Positions 54,547-63,768 of a stretch of DNA of 64,000 nucleotides are shown here, in pieces. The notes beneath the pieces are model-generated. The model made no database searches. It saw only the letters and a list, made by a program, of their open reading frames with translations, and was not told the origin of the DNA. This DNA is from Edaphobacter sp. 4G125. Lineage in GTDB: Bacteria > Acidobacteriota > Terriglobia > Terriglobales > Acidobacteriaceae. Location: NCBI RefSeq assembly GCF_014274685.1, contig NZ_CP060393.1, positions 1,051,501 to 1,115,500 of the forward strand. The letters are read 5' to 3'. The position numbers were made by a program, and so were the translations under genes. Each line of letters opens with the position of its first letter. The first letter of the stretch is position 1.

Positions 54547-55989
54547 ATGGCAGAGATCAAGACAGTAGTGAAGTTTGGGACGGATGGCTGGCGCGGCGTA
54601 ATTGCCGATGATTTTACCTATGCCAATGTTCGTGTAGCGGCGGGTGCGATTGCTAACTATGTTTTAGAGCATGAAGATGCCAAGGCTGGCGTCTGTATCG
54701 GGTGGGACACTCGCTTTGCTTCGCTCTCGTTTGCCAGAGTCGTTGCTGAGGTCCTGGCTAAGGCGGGTATTCCGGCGCAGATTGCGAAGGAGATCACTCC
54801 GACTCCGGCGCTGTCGTTTGCGGTGCGAGCGCGGAAAGCTGCCGGCGGTGTGATGATTACATCGAGCCACAATCCAGCCGAATGGAATGGCGTGAAATAC
54901 AAGGCGACGTATGGTGGATCTGGCAAACCTTCGATTATGGCCTCGATTGAGAGCTATCTTCTGAAGCCGGTTCCGCAAGCGGAGAAAGCGGCACCGATTG
55001 AAGAGGCCGATTTCGCTCCGGAGTACATTGCCGCGCTGGAGAAGTTTGTTGATCTGAAGGCGATCCAAGCGAGCGGATATAAATTCCTGGTCGATGTGAT
55101 GTATGGAGCGGGCCGTGGCGTTCTTGCAGGGATCTTCTCCCGCGCAGGCGTTCCATTTGTGGAGATCCGCAACGAGATTAACCCGGCATTTCCTGGGATC
55201 AATCCTGAGCCGATTCTGCCTCACATCAAAGCAACACAGGAGGCAGTCGCCGTGGAGAAGTGCGATGCCGGCCTCATTACCGACGGCGATGCCGATCGCA
55301 TTGGTGCTGTGGATGAGCACGGCAATGTAGTGGATGCGCACAGAATCTTCTCCATTCTGCTGTGGTGGCTACTGGAGCGGAAGAAGTGGCCTGGTGAGGT
55401 GACCCGGGCGTTCAATACGACGAAGATGATCGATCGCATCGCCGCGAAGTATGGCCGTAAGCTGAACGAACATGGGATCGGCTTCAAATATGTTGTGGAC
55501 TTCATGCTCGAGAAGGAGGTCCTGATCGGCGGCGAAGAATCGGGAGGAGTGGGGATCAGCAAGCATCTGCCGGAACGTGATGGTTTGTTGAACTCATTGT
55601 TACTGGCCAATGTGATGGCTGATGAGAAGAAGACGCTGGGTGAGCTGGTTACCATGCTGCAGACAGAGTTTGGTGTGCATGAGTATGGGCGCGTGGATAT
55701 GCATATCGAAGAAGAGATTAAGCAGTCTGCGATTGCGCGGGCCAAGGCCGGAGTGACAGAACTGGCTGGCATGAAGGTGTTGCGAACGGAGATGCTGGAT
55801 GGGATCAAGTTCTTCCTGGAGAATCCGGGTTGCGCGAACAAACCCAATGCAGCGGAGACGTGGCTGCTGCTACGTGCATCGGGGACGGAGCCGCTGTTGC
55901 GCGTGTACTGCGAGAGCTGCTCGAAGGAGTCCGTGGAGAAGGTCCTAGCGGCTGGGCAGGCTTTCGTACTGAAAGGGGCGCAGGCTTGA
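54547..55989 (+). CDS. Phosphohexomutase (phosphomannomutase/phosphoglucomutase family)
   Basis: 480 aa. Phosphoserine loop TSSHNPAEWNG, metal site DGDADRIG, sugar loop GGEESGGVG and phosphate-binding RASGTEPLLRVY: all four domains complete. Catalyses hexose-1-P/hexose-6-P interconversion. Beside manC it is probably a phosphomannomutase, but glucose and glucosamine activities cannot be excluded. Used ATG 54547 (TTG 54520 extends nine residues). Its stop overlaps the TTG of the HAD gene. Confidence 0.9.
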   Translation: MAEIKTVVKFGTDGWRGVIADDFTYANVRVAAGAIANYVLEHEDAKAGVCIGWDTRFASLSFARVVAEVLAKAGIPAQIAKEITPTPALSFAVRARKAAGGVMITSSHNPAEWNGVKYKATYGGSGKPSIMASIESYLLKPVPQAEKAAPIEEADFAPEYIAALEKFVDLKAIQASGYKFLVDVMYGAGRGVLAGIFSRAGVPFVEIRNEINPAFPGINPEPILPHIKATQEAVAVEKCDAGLITDGDADRIGAVDEHGNVVDAHRIFSILLWWLLERKKWPGEVTRAFNTTKMIDRIAAKYGRKLNEHGIGFKYVVDFMLEKEVLIGGEESGGVGISKHLPERDGLLNSLLLANVMADEKKTLGELVTMLQTEFGVHEYGRVDMHIEEEIKQSAIARAKAGVTELAGMKVLRTEMLDGIKFFLENPGCANKPNAAETWLLLRASGTEPLLRVYCESCSKESVEKVLAAGQAFVLKGAQA

Positions 55990-56654
55990 GCGAGCTGGTG
56001 AAGGTAGAAGCAAAGGGCCTGCTGTTCGATATGGACGGCGTGTTGATCAGCTCGATCGGTTCGGTCGTGCGTTGTTGGCGAATCTGGGCCAAGCGGCATG
56101 GAATCCCCAATGCGGAGACTTACAACGTTCCGCATGGCATGCGAGCGATCGAGATTGTTAAAAGCCTTCGACCCGATATGGACCCCGTGGAGGGACTGCG
56201 CGAGATTGAAGATCTGGAGATTGCCGATACGGCGGATCTCAAGGTGCTACCGGGCGCGAAAGAGTTGCTGCAGAGTCTTCCTCCGGACCGTTGGGCAATT
56301 GTGACCTCGGCGACGCGACGACTTATGCTGGGGCGTCTTGAAGTTGCGGGATTACCTGCCCCGGATCGCATCGTGAGCGCAGACGATGTGGAGCGGGGAA
56401 AGCCCGATCCAGAGCCCTATCGTCGCGGTGCAGAACTACTGGGTTGCAGGCCGGAAGACTGCGTCGTTGTCGAGGATGCTCCTTCAGGTATAGGAGCCGG
56501 AAAAGCCGCAGGCGCACAGGTGCTGGGCGTATTGGGAACACACTCGATGAGCGAATTGAATGAGGCGGACTGGGTGGTGAGATCGCTGGAAGAGGTCTCG
56601 GTGCAGAAGTCGATGAAGGGACAGTTGGAGATCAGCTTTTCCCAGACCCGTTAA
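55986..56654 (+). CDS. HAD family hydrolase, sugar-phosphatase-like
   Basis: 222 aa. Motif I DMDGVLISS, motif II VTSATRR, motif III region KPDPEPY, motif IV VVEDAPSG. Helical cap after motif I (subfamily IA). TTG start overlapping the mutase stop (TTGA), supported by GAAAGGGG upstream; the frame extends much further upstream, but only inside the mutase gene. Probably dephosphorylates a hexose or glycerol phosphate. Confidence 0.87.
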   Translation: MSELVKVEAKGLLFDMDGVLISSIGSVVRCWRIWAKRHGIPNAETYNVPHGMRAIEIVKSLRPDMDPVEGLREIEDLEIADTADLKVLPGAKELLQSLPPDRWAIVTSATRRLMLGRLEVAGLPAPDRIVSADDVERGKPDPEPYRRGAELLGCRPEDCVVVEDAPSGIGAGKAAGAQVLGVLGTHSMSELNEADWVVRSLEEVSVQKSMKGQLEISFSQTR

Positions 56655-57375
56655 GGGATTGCTGCATCAAAATCTTTTCTACCAGGCGAAGATCTTCTTC
56701 TGTATCGACACCGATGGTGTCGAATGGCGTGGGTTCGACATAGAGGCTGACTCCGTTTTCAAGAAAGCGGAGCTGCTCGAGCCGTTCCGTGTGTTCGAGT
56801 GTACTCGAGGCAAGCGTCGGAAATCGCTGTAGCGCAGCTTTGCGATAGGCATAGAGGCCGATGTGTTTCCAGTATTGCGCGGGATTACCATCGCGGTTGT
56901 AAGGAATGGTAGAGCGGGAAAAGTAGAGGGCGCGTCCATCGGCCGCCGTAACCACCTTCACTGCATTCGGATTGTGGATGTTCTCTGGCGTACAGAGAAC
57001 CTTGAGGGTCGAAACCTCAACGTGGGGTTTGGCGAAGGGATGAAGCAGCGCGGTAATGTGCTCCGGCTTCAGGAGTGGCTCATCGCCCTGGATGTTGACG
57101 TAGATATCCGCATCGACGATTTGAGCGACGGCGTGGACGCGGTCGGTACCGCTGGGCAATGCGGGTGAGGTGAGCTGGCAGGTCCAGCTATTCTGCTTGC
57201 ACAGGTCGGCGATCTCCTCGGAGTCGGTGGCGACCAGAAGGTCATTCAGCTGAGGACAGGCCCGGGCTGCCTCCCAGACCCAGGCAAGCATGGGGCGGCC
57301 TGCAATCGGACGAAGAATCTTGCGTGGGAGTCGGGTAGAAGCCAGCCGCGCCGGGATAACGCCAATGATGCGCAA
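56632..57375 (-). CDS. kdsB: 3-deoxy-manno-octulosonate cytidylyltransferase
   Basis: Activates KDO as CMP-KDO for lipid A core synthesis. With TTG 57375 it is 248 aa, the exact E. coli KdsB length, and starts at the usual IIGVIPARLASTRLP; GGAG is eight bases upstream. An ATG at 57492 would add 39 residues and abut the tRNA gene with no ribosome binding site. Motifs: PARLASTRLPRK, SGTDR, NIQGDEP, FSRSTIPY. The 3' end overlaps the HAD gene by 23 bases (convergent). Confidence 0.95.
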   Translation of the reverse strand: MRIIGVIPARLASTRLPRKILRPIAGRPMLAWVWEAARACPQLNDLLVATDSEEIADLCKQNSWTCQLTSPALPSGTDRVHAVAQIVDADIYVNIQGDEPLLKPEHITALLHPFAKPHVEVSTLKVLCTPENIHNPNAVKVVTAADGRALYFSRSTIPYNRDGNPAQYWKHIGLYAYRKAALQRFPTLASSTLEHTERLEQLRFLENGVSLYVEPTPFDTIGVDTEEDLRLVEKILMQQSLNGSGKS

Positions 57376-57493
57376 GGGTTTGTCTCCACTGGGCTTTTCC
57401 GTCTGGGCGGAATCAAGTATGATGGAATCTGGCTGTGCCGCGACGGTTCTCCTTCTGAATCGTAACTTCTGGCGGGCATAGTCTTCCTGCATC

Positions 57494-57570
57494 GGCGGTG
57501 TAGCTCAGATGGTTAGAGCGACGGACTCATAACCCGTAGGTCAGTGGTTCGATCCCACTCACCGCCACCA
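57494..57570 (+). tRNA. tRNA-Met (CAU)
   Basis: 77 bases with encoded CCA. Acceptor stem GGCGGTG / CACCGCC, D-arm GCTC/GAGC, anticodon CAT at 57528-57530 in a 7-base loop, T-arm with TTCGATC. Acceptor and arms pair fully; the anticodon stem has an A-C mismatch at its innermost pair, common in elongator tRNA-Met. Ile2 (lysidine-modified CAU) is the alternative, but the GACTCATAACCC loop is the Met type. Confidence 0.95.
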
Positions 57571-57701
57571 AAAAACTACAACCAAAGTGCTGAAAAGACA
57601 CCCCCCTGTTGCGACTCTTTGTACGAGAGTATCATTTTGTCAGCGCGGTTCGTCTAAACGCCTGTTGGGTGGTTTTGATCGCCCTGGAGATTTCTGTACC
57701 T

Positions 57702-58937
57702 ATGCCGAAGATTTCGAAGATCCTTCTGCTGACCGTCTCGGCGGCCCTTGTACTGACGGTATTTCTTGGAGTCAATTCCAGCGGCGTAAACGCCGCGACG
57801 GACGATCAGGATGGCGCTTACCGGCAGATCAATGTCTATAGCGAAGTGCTGCGGCATATCCAGACAGATTATGTAGTAGAACCGAATATTCCTCAGGTAA
57901 CCAACGGGGCCATGCGCGGGTTGTTGGAGTCTCTGGATGCGGATTCGAGCTATCTCACGGCCGACGATTACAAGGCATTCAAGGCTGACAAAGAAAAAGG
58001 CGCGAAGGCTCAAGTCGGAATCAACGTCTCAAAGCGTTGGGGGTATGCGACGGTGGTTTCCATCGTTCCAGGAAGTCCTGCCGACAAGGTGAACCTGAAT
58101 GATGGCGACATCATCGAAGCTATCGACGACCATGACACTCGCGATATCTCCCTGGCAATGATCCGTATGATGCTGGAAGGCGCTCCAGGAAGTCAGGTGT
58201 CGATCTCTGTGGTTCGTCCGCGCAAGGCAGTTCCGGACAAAATCACGATGACGCGGCAGATGATTACACAACCTGCGACCAGCGAGACGATGTACGAAAA
58301 CTCATCCATCTTGTATCTGAAGCCGGGCATTCTTGACCGCGAGCATGTGCAGCAGGTGGAGAGCAAGCTGAAGGGTATGCAGAAGGCTGGCAACAAGAAG
58401 ATTCTGCTGGACCTTCGTGATGTAGCGGCAGGCGATATACCAGAGGCGATTCGGATGGCAAACTTCCTGCTGAAGTCGGGAACGATCACTATCCTGGCAG
58501 GCCAAAAGGTGGAGAAGCAGACTTTTACGGCTGAATCTTCGAAGGCGATTAATACGACCTCGCCGGTGGTGGTCCTGGTGAACCGTGGAACCGCAGGTCC
58601 AGCGGAAGTGGTTGCAGCTGCCCTGATGGACAATCACCGCGCTGACCTGGTGGGCGAGAAGACTTTTGGCGAAGGCTCGCAGCAGAAGACCTTTGAGCTG
58701 CCAGACGGCGCTGCATTGATTCTTTCGGTCGCAAAGTACGAGTCTCCTTCAGGCAAGAAGCTGGAAAATGAAGGCGTAACGCCTGGGGTTCTGGTGGCCT
58801 CGAATCTTGATGACAACGGTCCGATCGACGATGGCGATGCCACAGTACAGACGCAGCCGGAGACGAAGAAGCCCAGTGTCTCTGTCGATGATCAGCTAAA
58901 TAAAGCGTTGGATTTGCTCAAGAGCAAGGCTGCCTGA
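57702..58937 (+). CDS. S41/C-terminal processing protease homologue, catalytically degenerate
   Basis: 411 aa, signal/membrane segment 5-25, PDZ domain about 105-175 (VVSIVPGSPADKVNLNDGDII), S41 domain about 200-360. The catalytic Ser position (second Ser of the usual SASASE) is Gly299 in RGTAGPAE, and the Lys of GKG is Glu324 in TFGEG, so the protein should not cleave peptides by the known mechanism. PDZ and substrate-binding elements look intact. Used ATG 57702; the frame extends to 57609. Confidence 0.85.
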   Translation: MPKISKILLLTVSAALVLTVFLGVNSSGVNAATDDQDGAYRQINVYSEVLRHIQTDYVVEPNIPQVTNGAMRGLLESLDADSSYLTADDYKAFKADKEKGAKAQVGINVSKRWGYATVVSIVPGSPADKVNLNDGDIIEAIDDHDTRDISLAMIRMMLEGAPGSQVSISVVRPRKAVPDKITMTRQMITQPATSETMYENSSILYLKPGILDREHVQQVESKLKGMQKAGNKKILLDLRDVAAGDIPEAIRMANFLLKSGTITILAGQKVEKQTFTAESSKAINTTSPVVVLVNRGTAGPAEVVAAALMDNHRADLVGEKTFGEGSQQKTFELPDGAALILSVAKYESPSGKKLENEGVTPGVLVASNLDDNGPIDDGDATVQTQPETKKPSVSVDDQLNKALDLLKSKAA

Positions 58938-58988
58938 TCTGAATTTTCAGTCGTATAAGTTCTGATTCCGGGACCCGCCTTCCGCGGG

Positions 58989-59016
58989 GATCGGTCCACC
59001 TTTGGATGGGCCGATC
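58989..59016. promoter_or_regulatory. Hairpin immediately before PBP1A start
   Basis: 10-bp stem (58989-58998 with 59007-59016, one G-T) ends six bases before the ATG. No T-run, so it is not a simple terminator. It could hide the initiation region in mRNA. Confidence 0.35.
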
Positions 59017-59021
59017 ATGCT

Positions 59022-61412
59022 ATGGTGAGGGCTGTGCCGAGCTTATTCAGACGCGAGGAAGAGAAGGCGGGAGATGCGTCCGAGCCAATCTGGAAGCAAC
59101 TTTTGCATCGGCTGGTTTCCGGGCCAGAGTATCCCAGTCGAAGGCGAGCCCGTCTTGCCACTTTCTATGTTCTGCTCGGGCTTTCGTCGGTCTTCGGAGC
59201 GCTCTGCGGGTTGATGCTCGTCTACTCTATCGATCTGCCAGAGGTCGATGATCTTACCCGCTATCGTCCAAATACGACGACTGAATTGTTGGATGTCCAT
59301 GGTCGACCGTTTGGATCGTTTGCGCTGGAACGCCGCGTGGTGGTTCCATACTCGGAGTTCCCTCCGGTCCTGAAAGAGGCCATCCTTTCGATTGAAGATA
59401 AGAGTTTTGAGAGCAACTGGGGCGTGAACCTGGTGCGCGCAGTGGGGGCTGCCTATCGAGACCTGCATGATCAGCGGCGCAGTCAGGGATCGTCAACAAT
59501 CACGATGCAATTGTCGCGGAATCTGTTTCTCTCAACCGAGAAAACCTTTGGGAGAAAGTTCCAGGAGGTCATCCTCTCGATGCAGATTGAGAGGAGATTT
59601 ACGAAGAACCAGATCTTCGAGCTTTATGCGAACCAGATCTATCTTGGTCGCGGGACCTATGGGTTCGAAGCAGGAGCAGAGTACTACTTCAATAAGCATG
59701 TGCGCGACTTAACGTTATCTGAGGCTGCGCTGCTGGCGGCTCTTCCCAAGGGGCCGGAGTATTATTCACCGGTGCGTTACCCAGAGCGTGCACTGAAGCG
59801 TCGGAACCTCGTGCTCAGTGAGATGCGGCAGGACGGAAAGATCACGATTGATCAGGAGGAGACGGCGAAGGCGACTCCATTGGGCCTACATGTCCAGACG
59901 CCTCCGAACAGCATTGCGCCTTATTTTGTGGAAGAGGTGCGGAGGCAGCTCGAGCGGGAGTATGGAGTTGACGAGGTGCATGGCGCCGGCTTGCGCGTCT
60001 ATACGACGCTCGATCTTGATTTGCAGGCGGTTGCCAATAAAGCTGTACTCGATGGCGCCGCCAGCTATGAACGACGTGAGGGATGGAAGGGAAATCTCCA
60101 GAATATTGTGCTGACAGGGGATGATATCGAGACATATAAGCATCCCGACTGGATCCAGCCCATCATGAAAGATACCTATGTGCATGGCGTCGTTACTTCA
60201 GTCGAAGCAAAGCGAGTGACGGTGAAGCTTGGTGATCAGATCGCGGTACTGACTCCCGATGACTGGAAGTGGACGCAGTACTCTGAGGCCGACAGCTTTT
60301 TACGAAGCGGTGATCTGGTGTATCTGAAGATTGAAGGGCCTGGGCCTGAAAAGACGTGGAAGGCATCGTTGCAGCAGGATTCAGGTGCTCAGGCTGCTCT
60401 GATGGCTGTGGACAATGCGACCGGCGAGGTTGTCGCGATGGTTGGCGGCCGAGACTTCGCGCTGTCCCAGTTCAACCGTGCGACACAGGCGAAGCGACAA
60501 GTGGGTTCGTCCTTCAAGCCTTATGTCTACACGACGGCGATTGAGGCGGGAGCCAAGCCGACGGATATTATTGTCGATGGTCCGACGACGTTTCCGACGC
60601 CCGGTGGCCCGTATACTCCACGCAACTATGAGGGGGATTATCGTGGACCGATGTCGCTGCTGTATGCCTTTGCGGAGTCACGAAATATCCCTGCCCTGAA
60701 GCTGGCTTCGCATGTGGGGATTCGCAAAGTCATTGATACGGCGCACAGGTTTGGAATTACAAGCGACATCCCGCCATTTTTGCCGGTCGCATTAGGATCG
60801 GCCGACATCTCGCTCTACGAACAGGTAGGAGCCTACAGTGTATTCCCGAACGATGGGATACGAATTGCGCCGCACTATATTCGCAAGGTGATGCAGGCCG
60901 ATGGTCTTCCTCTCGATGAGAAGCCTACGGACGTGCGAGAGGTGATCTCTGTAGAGACAGCGCGCACGATGATGGAGCTGTTGCAGGCCGTGGTGCGAAT
61001 GGGAACTGGCGGGGCAGCTTCTCAGCTGAAGCATCCTCTCGGAGGCAAGACCGGTACAACCAACAACTACACCGATGCATGGTTTATCGGGTTCTCTCCT
61101 TCGGTGACATGCGGTACCTGGATCGGGTATGACAATCGGCAGTCGCTGGGGGAGAAGGAGACCGGGGCGCGTGCTGCTCTTCCCATCTGGATGGACTTCA
61201 TGCGTGTCGCAATTGCTAACAAGCCGGACGAAGTTTTTCCTGCAGAGGGAACTCCAAAGAAGATGCTTAATGTGGCTGTGAGTAAGGCCGGTGCGCCGGC
61301 GAAAGCAGCTGCGGACGATGATGTCGAACCAGCCAAGGCTCCCAGTTCATCGAAACCGAGTGCGCCCGCAACTCGTTCTACTTCTGTGAAACCAACAGGC
61401 GGCACAAATTAA
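59022..61412 (+). CDS. Penicillin-binding protein 1A family (bifunctional GT51/transpeptidase)
   Basis: 796 aa inner-membrane protein. One N-terminal transmembrane helix (about 50-70). GT51 domain with EDKSFE and the STITMQLSRN motif; transpeptidase domain with SSFKP (active-site Ser), SRN and KTGTTNNYTDAWF. The low-complexity tail is Ala/Lys/Ser/Pro-rich. Polymerises and crosslinks peptidoglycan. 3' end overlaps ribF by 35 bases on the opposite strand. GTG 59034 is an alternative start. Confidence 0.95.
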   Translation: MVRAVPSLFRREEEKAGDASEPIWKQLLHRLVSGPEYPSRRRARLATFYVLLGLSSVFGALCGLMLVYSIDLPEVDDLTRYRPNTTTELLDVHGRPFGSFALERRVVVPYSEFPPVLKEAILSIEDKSFESNWGVNLVRAVGAAYRDLHDQRRSQGSSTITMQLSRNLFLSTEKTFGRKFQEVILSMQIERRFTKNQIFELYANQIYLGRGTYGFEAGAEYYFNKHVRDLTLSEAALLAALPKGPEYYSPVRYPERALKRRNLVLSEMRQDGKITIDQEETAKATPLGLHVQTPPNSIAPYFVEEVRRQLEREYGVDEVHGAGLRVYTTLDLDLQAVANKAVLDGAASYERREGWKGNLQNIVLTGDDIETYKHPDWIQPIMKDTYVHGVVTSVEAKRVTVKLGDQIAVLTPDDWKWTQYSEADSFLRSGDLVYLKIEGPGPEKTWKASLQQDSGAQAALMAVDNATGEVVAMVGGRDFALSQFNRATQAKRQVGSSFKPYVYTTAIEAGAKPTDIIVDGPTTFPTPGGPYTPRNYEGDYRGPMSLLYAFAESRNIPALKLASHVGIRKVIDTAHRFGITSDIPPFLPVALGSADISLYEQVGAYSVFPNDGIRIAPHYIRKVMQADGLPLDEKPTDVREVISVETARTMMELLQAVVRMGTGGAASQLKHPLGGKTGTTNNYTDAWFIGFSPSVTCGTWIGYDNRQSLGEKETGARAALPIWMDFMRVAIANKPDEVFPAEGTPKKMLNVAVSKAGAPAKAAADDDVEPAKAPSSSKPSAPATRSTSVKPTGGTN

Positions 61413-62355
61413 AGTAGCGTTGAGCACGACGCACATCGCGTCCAATCTGCTCGCGTAGAGCTTCAGGCGAAGGCCAGCGAATCTCATCGCGCAGGTGATG
61501 AAGAAACGTGAGCTGAAGCGGAGTCTGCTCTGTCAGGTCGATGGGATGGAAGTTGAGTAGATGGGATTCGATCGTGAAGGAATCTTCTCCAAACGTCGGA
61601 CGGTTGCCGACGTTGGTGACGGCATTGAAGCGTTCGCCATCAATTGTGAGAGTCGTGATGTAGACGCCAATGGCAGGAATTAACTCTGAATAGGGTGCCA
61701 GGTTGATTGTCGGAACGGTATAGCGTGTGCCATAGCCTCGACCCGAGGCTGGCGTGTTGACGATACGAAACGGGCGGCCAAGCAGAGCGCGGGCATCGCC
61801 GACCTTGCCCGCGGCGATGAGCTGACGAATGCGGCTTGAAGATACAGCACTGCCTCGTAGAATACGCGGAGAGTAGATCGCGACGCGAAAGCCGAGTTCC
61901 AGACCAAGAGCCTCAAGCGATTCCACTCCCGCCTCTGCGCGGTACCCAAAGCGGAAATTCTCACCTTCATGCAGTTCAATAACGTTGAGGGCTTGCCGGA
62001 GTATCTTCTCTGCGAAAGTTCGTGCGGGCGTAAGCGAGAGATCGTGTGTAAAGGGAAGGACGAGCGTAGCGTCGATTCCTGTTGCTGCAAGTAGCTCAAG
62101 CTTTTGCGCCAACGGAGTGATGAGAGGTTGGCTGGTTTCAGGACGGAGGACACGAACCGGATGTGGATCGAAGGTGATGGCGAGAGAACGGGCATTGAGC
62201 GCGTGAGCTCGTTCGATAACCTCGCGGATCACCCATTGATGGCCACGATGCACCCCATCAAAGTTGCCAATCGTGGCTACCGTAGGGCCGAACTGTTCGG
62301 GAATTTCAGAGAGGGAACGGAAGATCTGCATGCGGCTCATCGTCGTACTCGTCAT
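61378..62355 (-). CDS. ribF: Bifunctional riboflavin kinase/FMN adenylyltransferase
   Basis: FMN and FAD synthesis, 325 aa. Adenylyltransferase half with IGNFDGVHRGHQ (30-41) and FRFGYRAEAG; kinase half with GRGYGTRYTVPTINL and NVGNRPTFG. ATG 62355 overlaps the stop of the MBL gene (ATGA). Confidence 0.95.
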   Translation of the reverse strand: MTSTTMSRMQIFRSLSEIPEQFGPTVATIGNFDGVHRGHQWVIREVIERAHALNARSLAITFDPHPVRVLRPETSQPLITPLAQKLELLAATGIDATLVLPFTHDLSLTPARTFAEKILRQALNVIELHEGENFRFGYRAEAGVESLEALGLELGFRVAIYSPRILRGSAVSSSRIRQLIAAGKVGDARALLGRPFRIVNTPASGRGYGTRYTVPTINLAPYSELIPAIGVYITTLTIDGERFNAVTNVGNRPTFGEDSFTIESHLLNFHPIDLTEQTPLQLTFLHHLRDEIRWPSPEALREQIGRDVRRAQRYFNLCRLLVSQK

Positions 62356-63140
62356 CCAGCGATCTCAAAGGTGAGCTGGAGGCCATCATAAGCAAGCTGC
62401 ACGTTCGGCGGAAGCTCTGCCTCAGTTACTACATGATCGAGGTCGTGGCTGATGTGAGTAAAAAAAGCTCGCTTCGGCTTGAGTTGTTCGACAAAGCCTA
62501 GAGAGCGCTCAAGGTGCGAGTGACTGGGATGAGGCTGACGGCGCAGGGCATCGAGAATGAGGATGTCGAGGTCCTGAAGCAGTGGAACGCTTTCGGGAGG
62601 GATATCGCTCATATCCGTAAGGTAAGCCGCCGAACCGAAGCGATATCCGGTGATGGTCTGGACTCCGTGAGTGACGGGAATACGCTGAAAGCAGGCGCCA
62701 AAGAGGTCGAATCCAGCTCCAGGTGTCTCATCGATGCGATGAATCTGCACACGCGCACTGGTGGGATAACGGTCTTTATCGCGAAAGGTGTAGTCGAAGA
62801 TACGCTCGATCGTGCTCGCTGTTTCATCGTCGGCATATAAGGGGAGACCTCCGGGAAGCTGAAAGCTCAGCGGGCGAAGATCGTCGAAGCCTAGGATGTG
62901 GTCAGCGTGGCCGTGCGTGTAGAGCACGGCATCGACATGACGAACATTTTCGCGGAGAGCCTGTGCATGGAAGTCCGGACCGGTATCAACAAGGACGATG
63001 TGGTTGTTGTAAGCCAGACGCAGAGACGGGCGCGTGCGACGATTCCGCAGATCTGCAGAGGTGCAGACCGTGCAGTCGCATCCGAGCGTAGGCACTCCCA
63101 TCGAGGTGCCGGTACCGAGAAAGGTGAGCGTCGCTTCCAT
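62352..63140 (-). CDS. PhnP-like MBL-fold phosphodiesterase
   Basis: 262 aa. GTGTSMGVPTLGCDCTVC at the N-terminus (extra metal site of the PhnP type), THGHADH metal site, then TDMSDIP and a closing FFTHISHDLDH. Resembles PhnP-type cyclic phosphodiesterases. No phosphonate genes are near; the role may be housekeeping. Overlaps ribF. Confidence 0.85.
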   Translation of the reverse strand: MEATLTFLGTGTSMGVPTLGCDCTVCTSADLRNRRTRPSLRLAYNNHIVLVDTGPDFHAQALRENVRHVDAVLYTHGHADHILGFDDLRPLSFQLPGGLPLYADDETASTIERIFDYTFRDKDRYPTSARVQIHRIDETPGAGFDLFGACFQRIPVTHGVQTITGYRFGSAAYLTDMSDIPPESVPLLQDLDILILDALRRQPHPSHSHLERSLGFVEQLKPKRAFFTHISHDLDHVVTEAELPPNVQLAYDGLQLTFEIAG

Positions 63141-63143
63141 TCG

Positions 63144-63764
63144 CTAACGAACGATGCTTGGCTTTCCAGGAGTTGGATTCGGAGTCTTAGCAGATGCCGA
63201 GCGGGCCAGCGCCTGGGTGATCTCCAGGAACGCCATCCGCAGCTCAAACAGGGCACTTTCCAGGAGCCGATGCTCGGAGTCGGAGAGATTCCCTTTGGTC
63301 TTCTCTTCGAGAATGCCGAGCATATCGATGCTCTGGCGTGCACCCATTAGATCGACCTGCGGTTGCTGACCTTCTGGGGTGGCTCCACCAAGCTGAACGA
63401 TAGTGGTCATGTAGATGGATTGCACCAGCGTCTCGAAAGTCATCGCCGGCGGATGATCCGCTCCCGGATTTGCAGCGCGAATAGCCGTATCCAGGCGCTC
63501 TGCTGTGGCTTCATACGCAGCGCGGGATTGCTCCGTCTGTTCTGCGGTTGGTCCCGGTGGAAGGTCCTGCAGGTCGTCGTCGCTCGTGTGTTCTGTTTCC
63601 GACTCGCTAGCCTGCGCTGAAGTGGGAACTTCGATGGGGCCAGAGGTCTGTGCTGCCTCATGCTCGTCGCGCTCGGGTTCAGGAGAGATATCGGCGCGGG
63701 GTTCGCCGTCAAGGTTGAACTTACGGCGGTCGGTGATAACAAAGGGCTTATTTTGTTCGGACAT
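63144..63764 (-). CDS. DUF1844 family protein
   Basis: 206 aa. Residues 1-105 are acidic, Pro/Glu-rich and probably disordered. The DUF1844 domain, about 107-190, has TFETLVQSIYMTTIVQLGG, ARQSIDMLGILEEKTKGNLSDSEHRLLESALFELRMAFLE. Function unknown. Ends 3 bases before the MBL gene start and begins 4 bases after the next upstream gene: an operon. Confidence 0.82.
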   Translation of the reverse strand: MSEQNKPFVITDRRKFNLDGEPRADISPEPERDEHEAAQTSGPIEVPTSAQASESETEHTSDDDLQDLPPGPTAEQTEQSRAAYEATAERLDTAIRAANPGADHPPAMTFETLVQSIYMTTIVQLGGATPEGQQPQVDLMGARQSIDMLGILEEKTKGNLSDSEHRLLESALFELRMAFLEITQALARSASAKTPNPTPGKPSIVR

Positions 63765-63768
63765 GATG

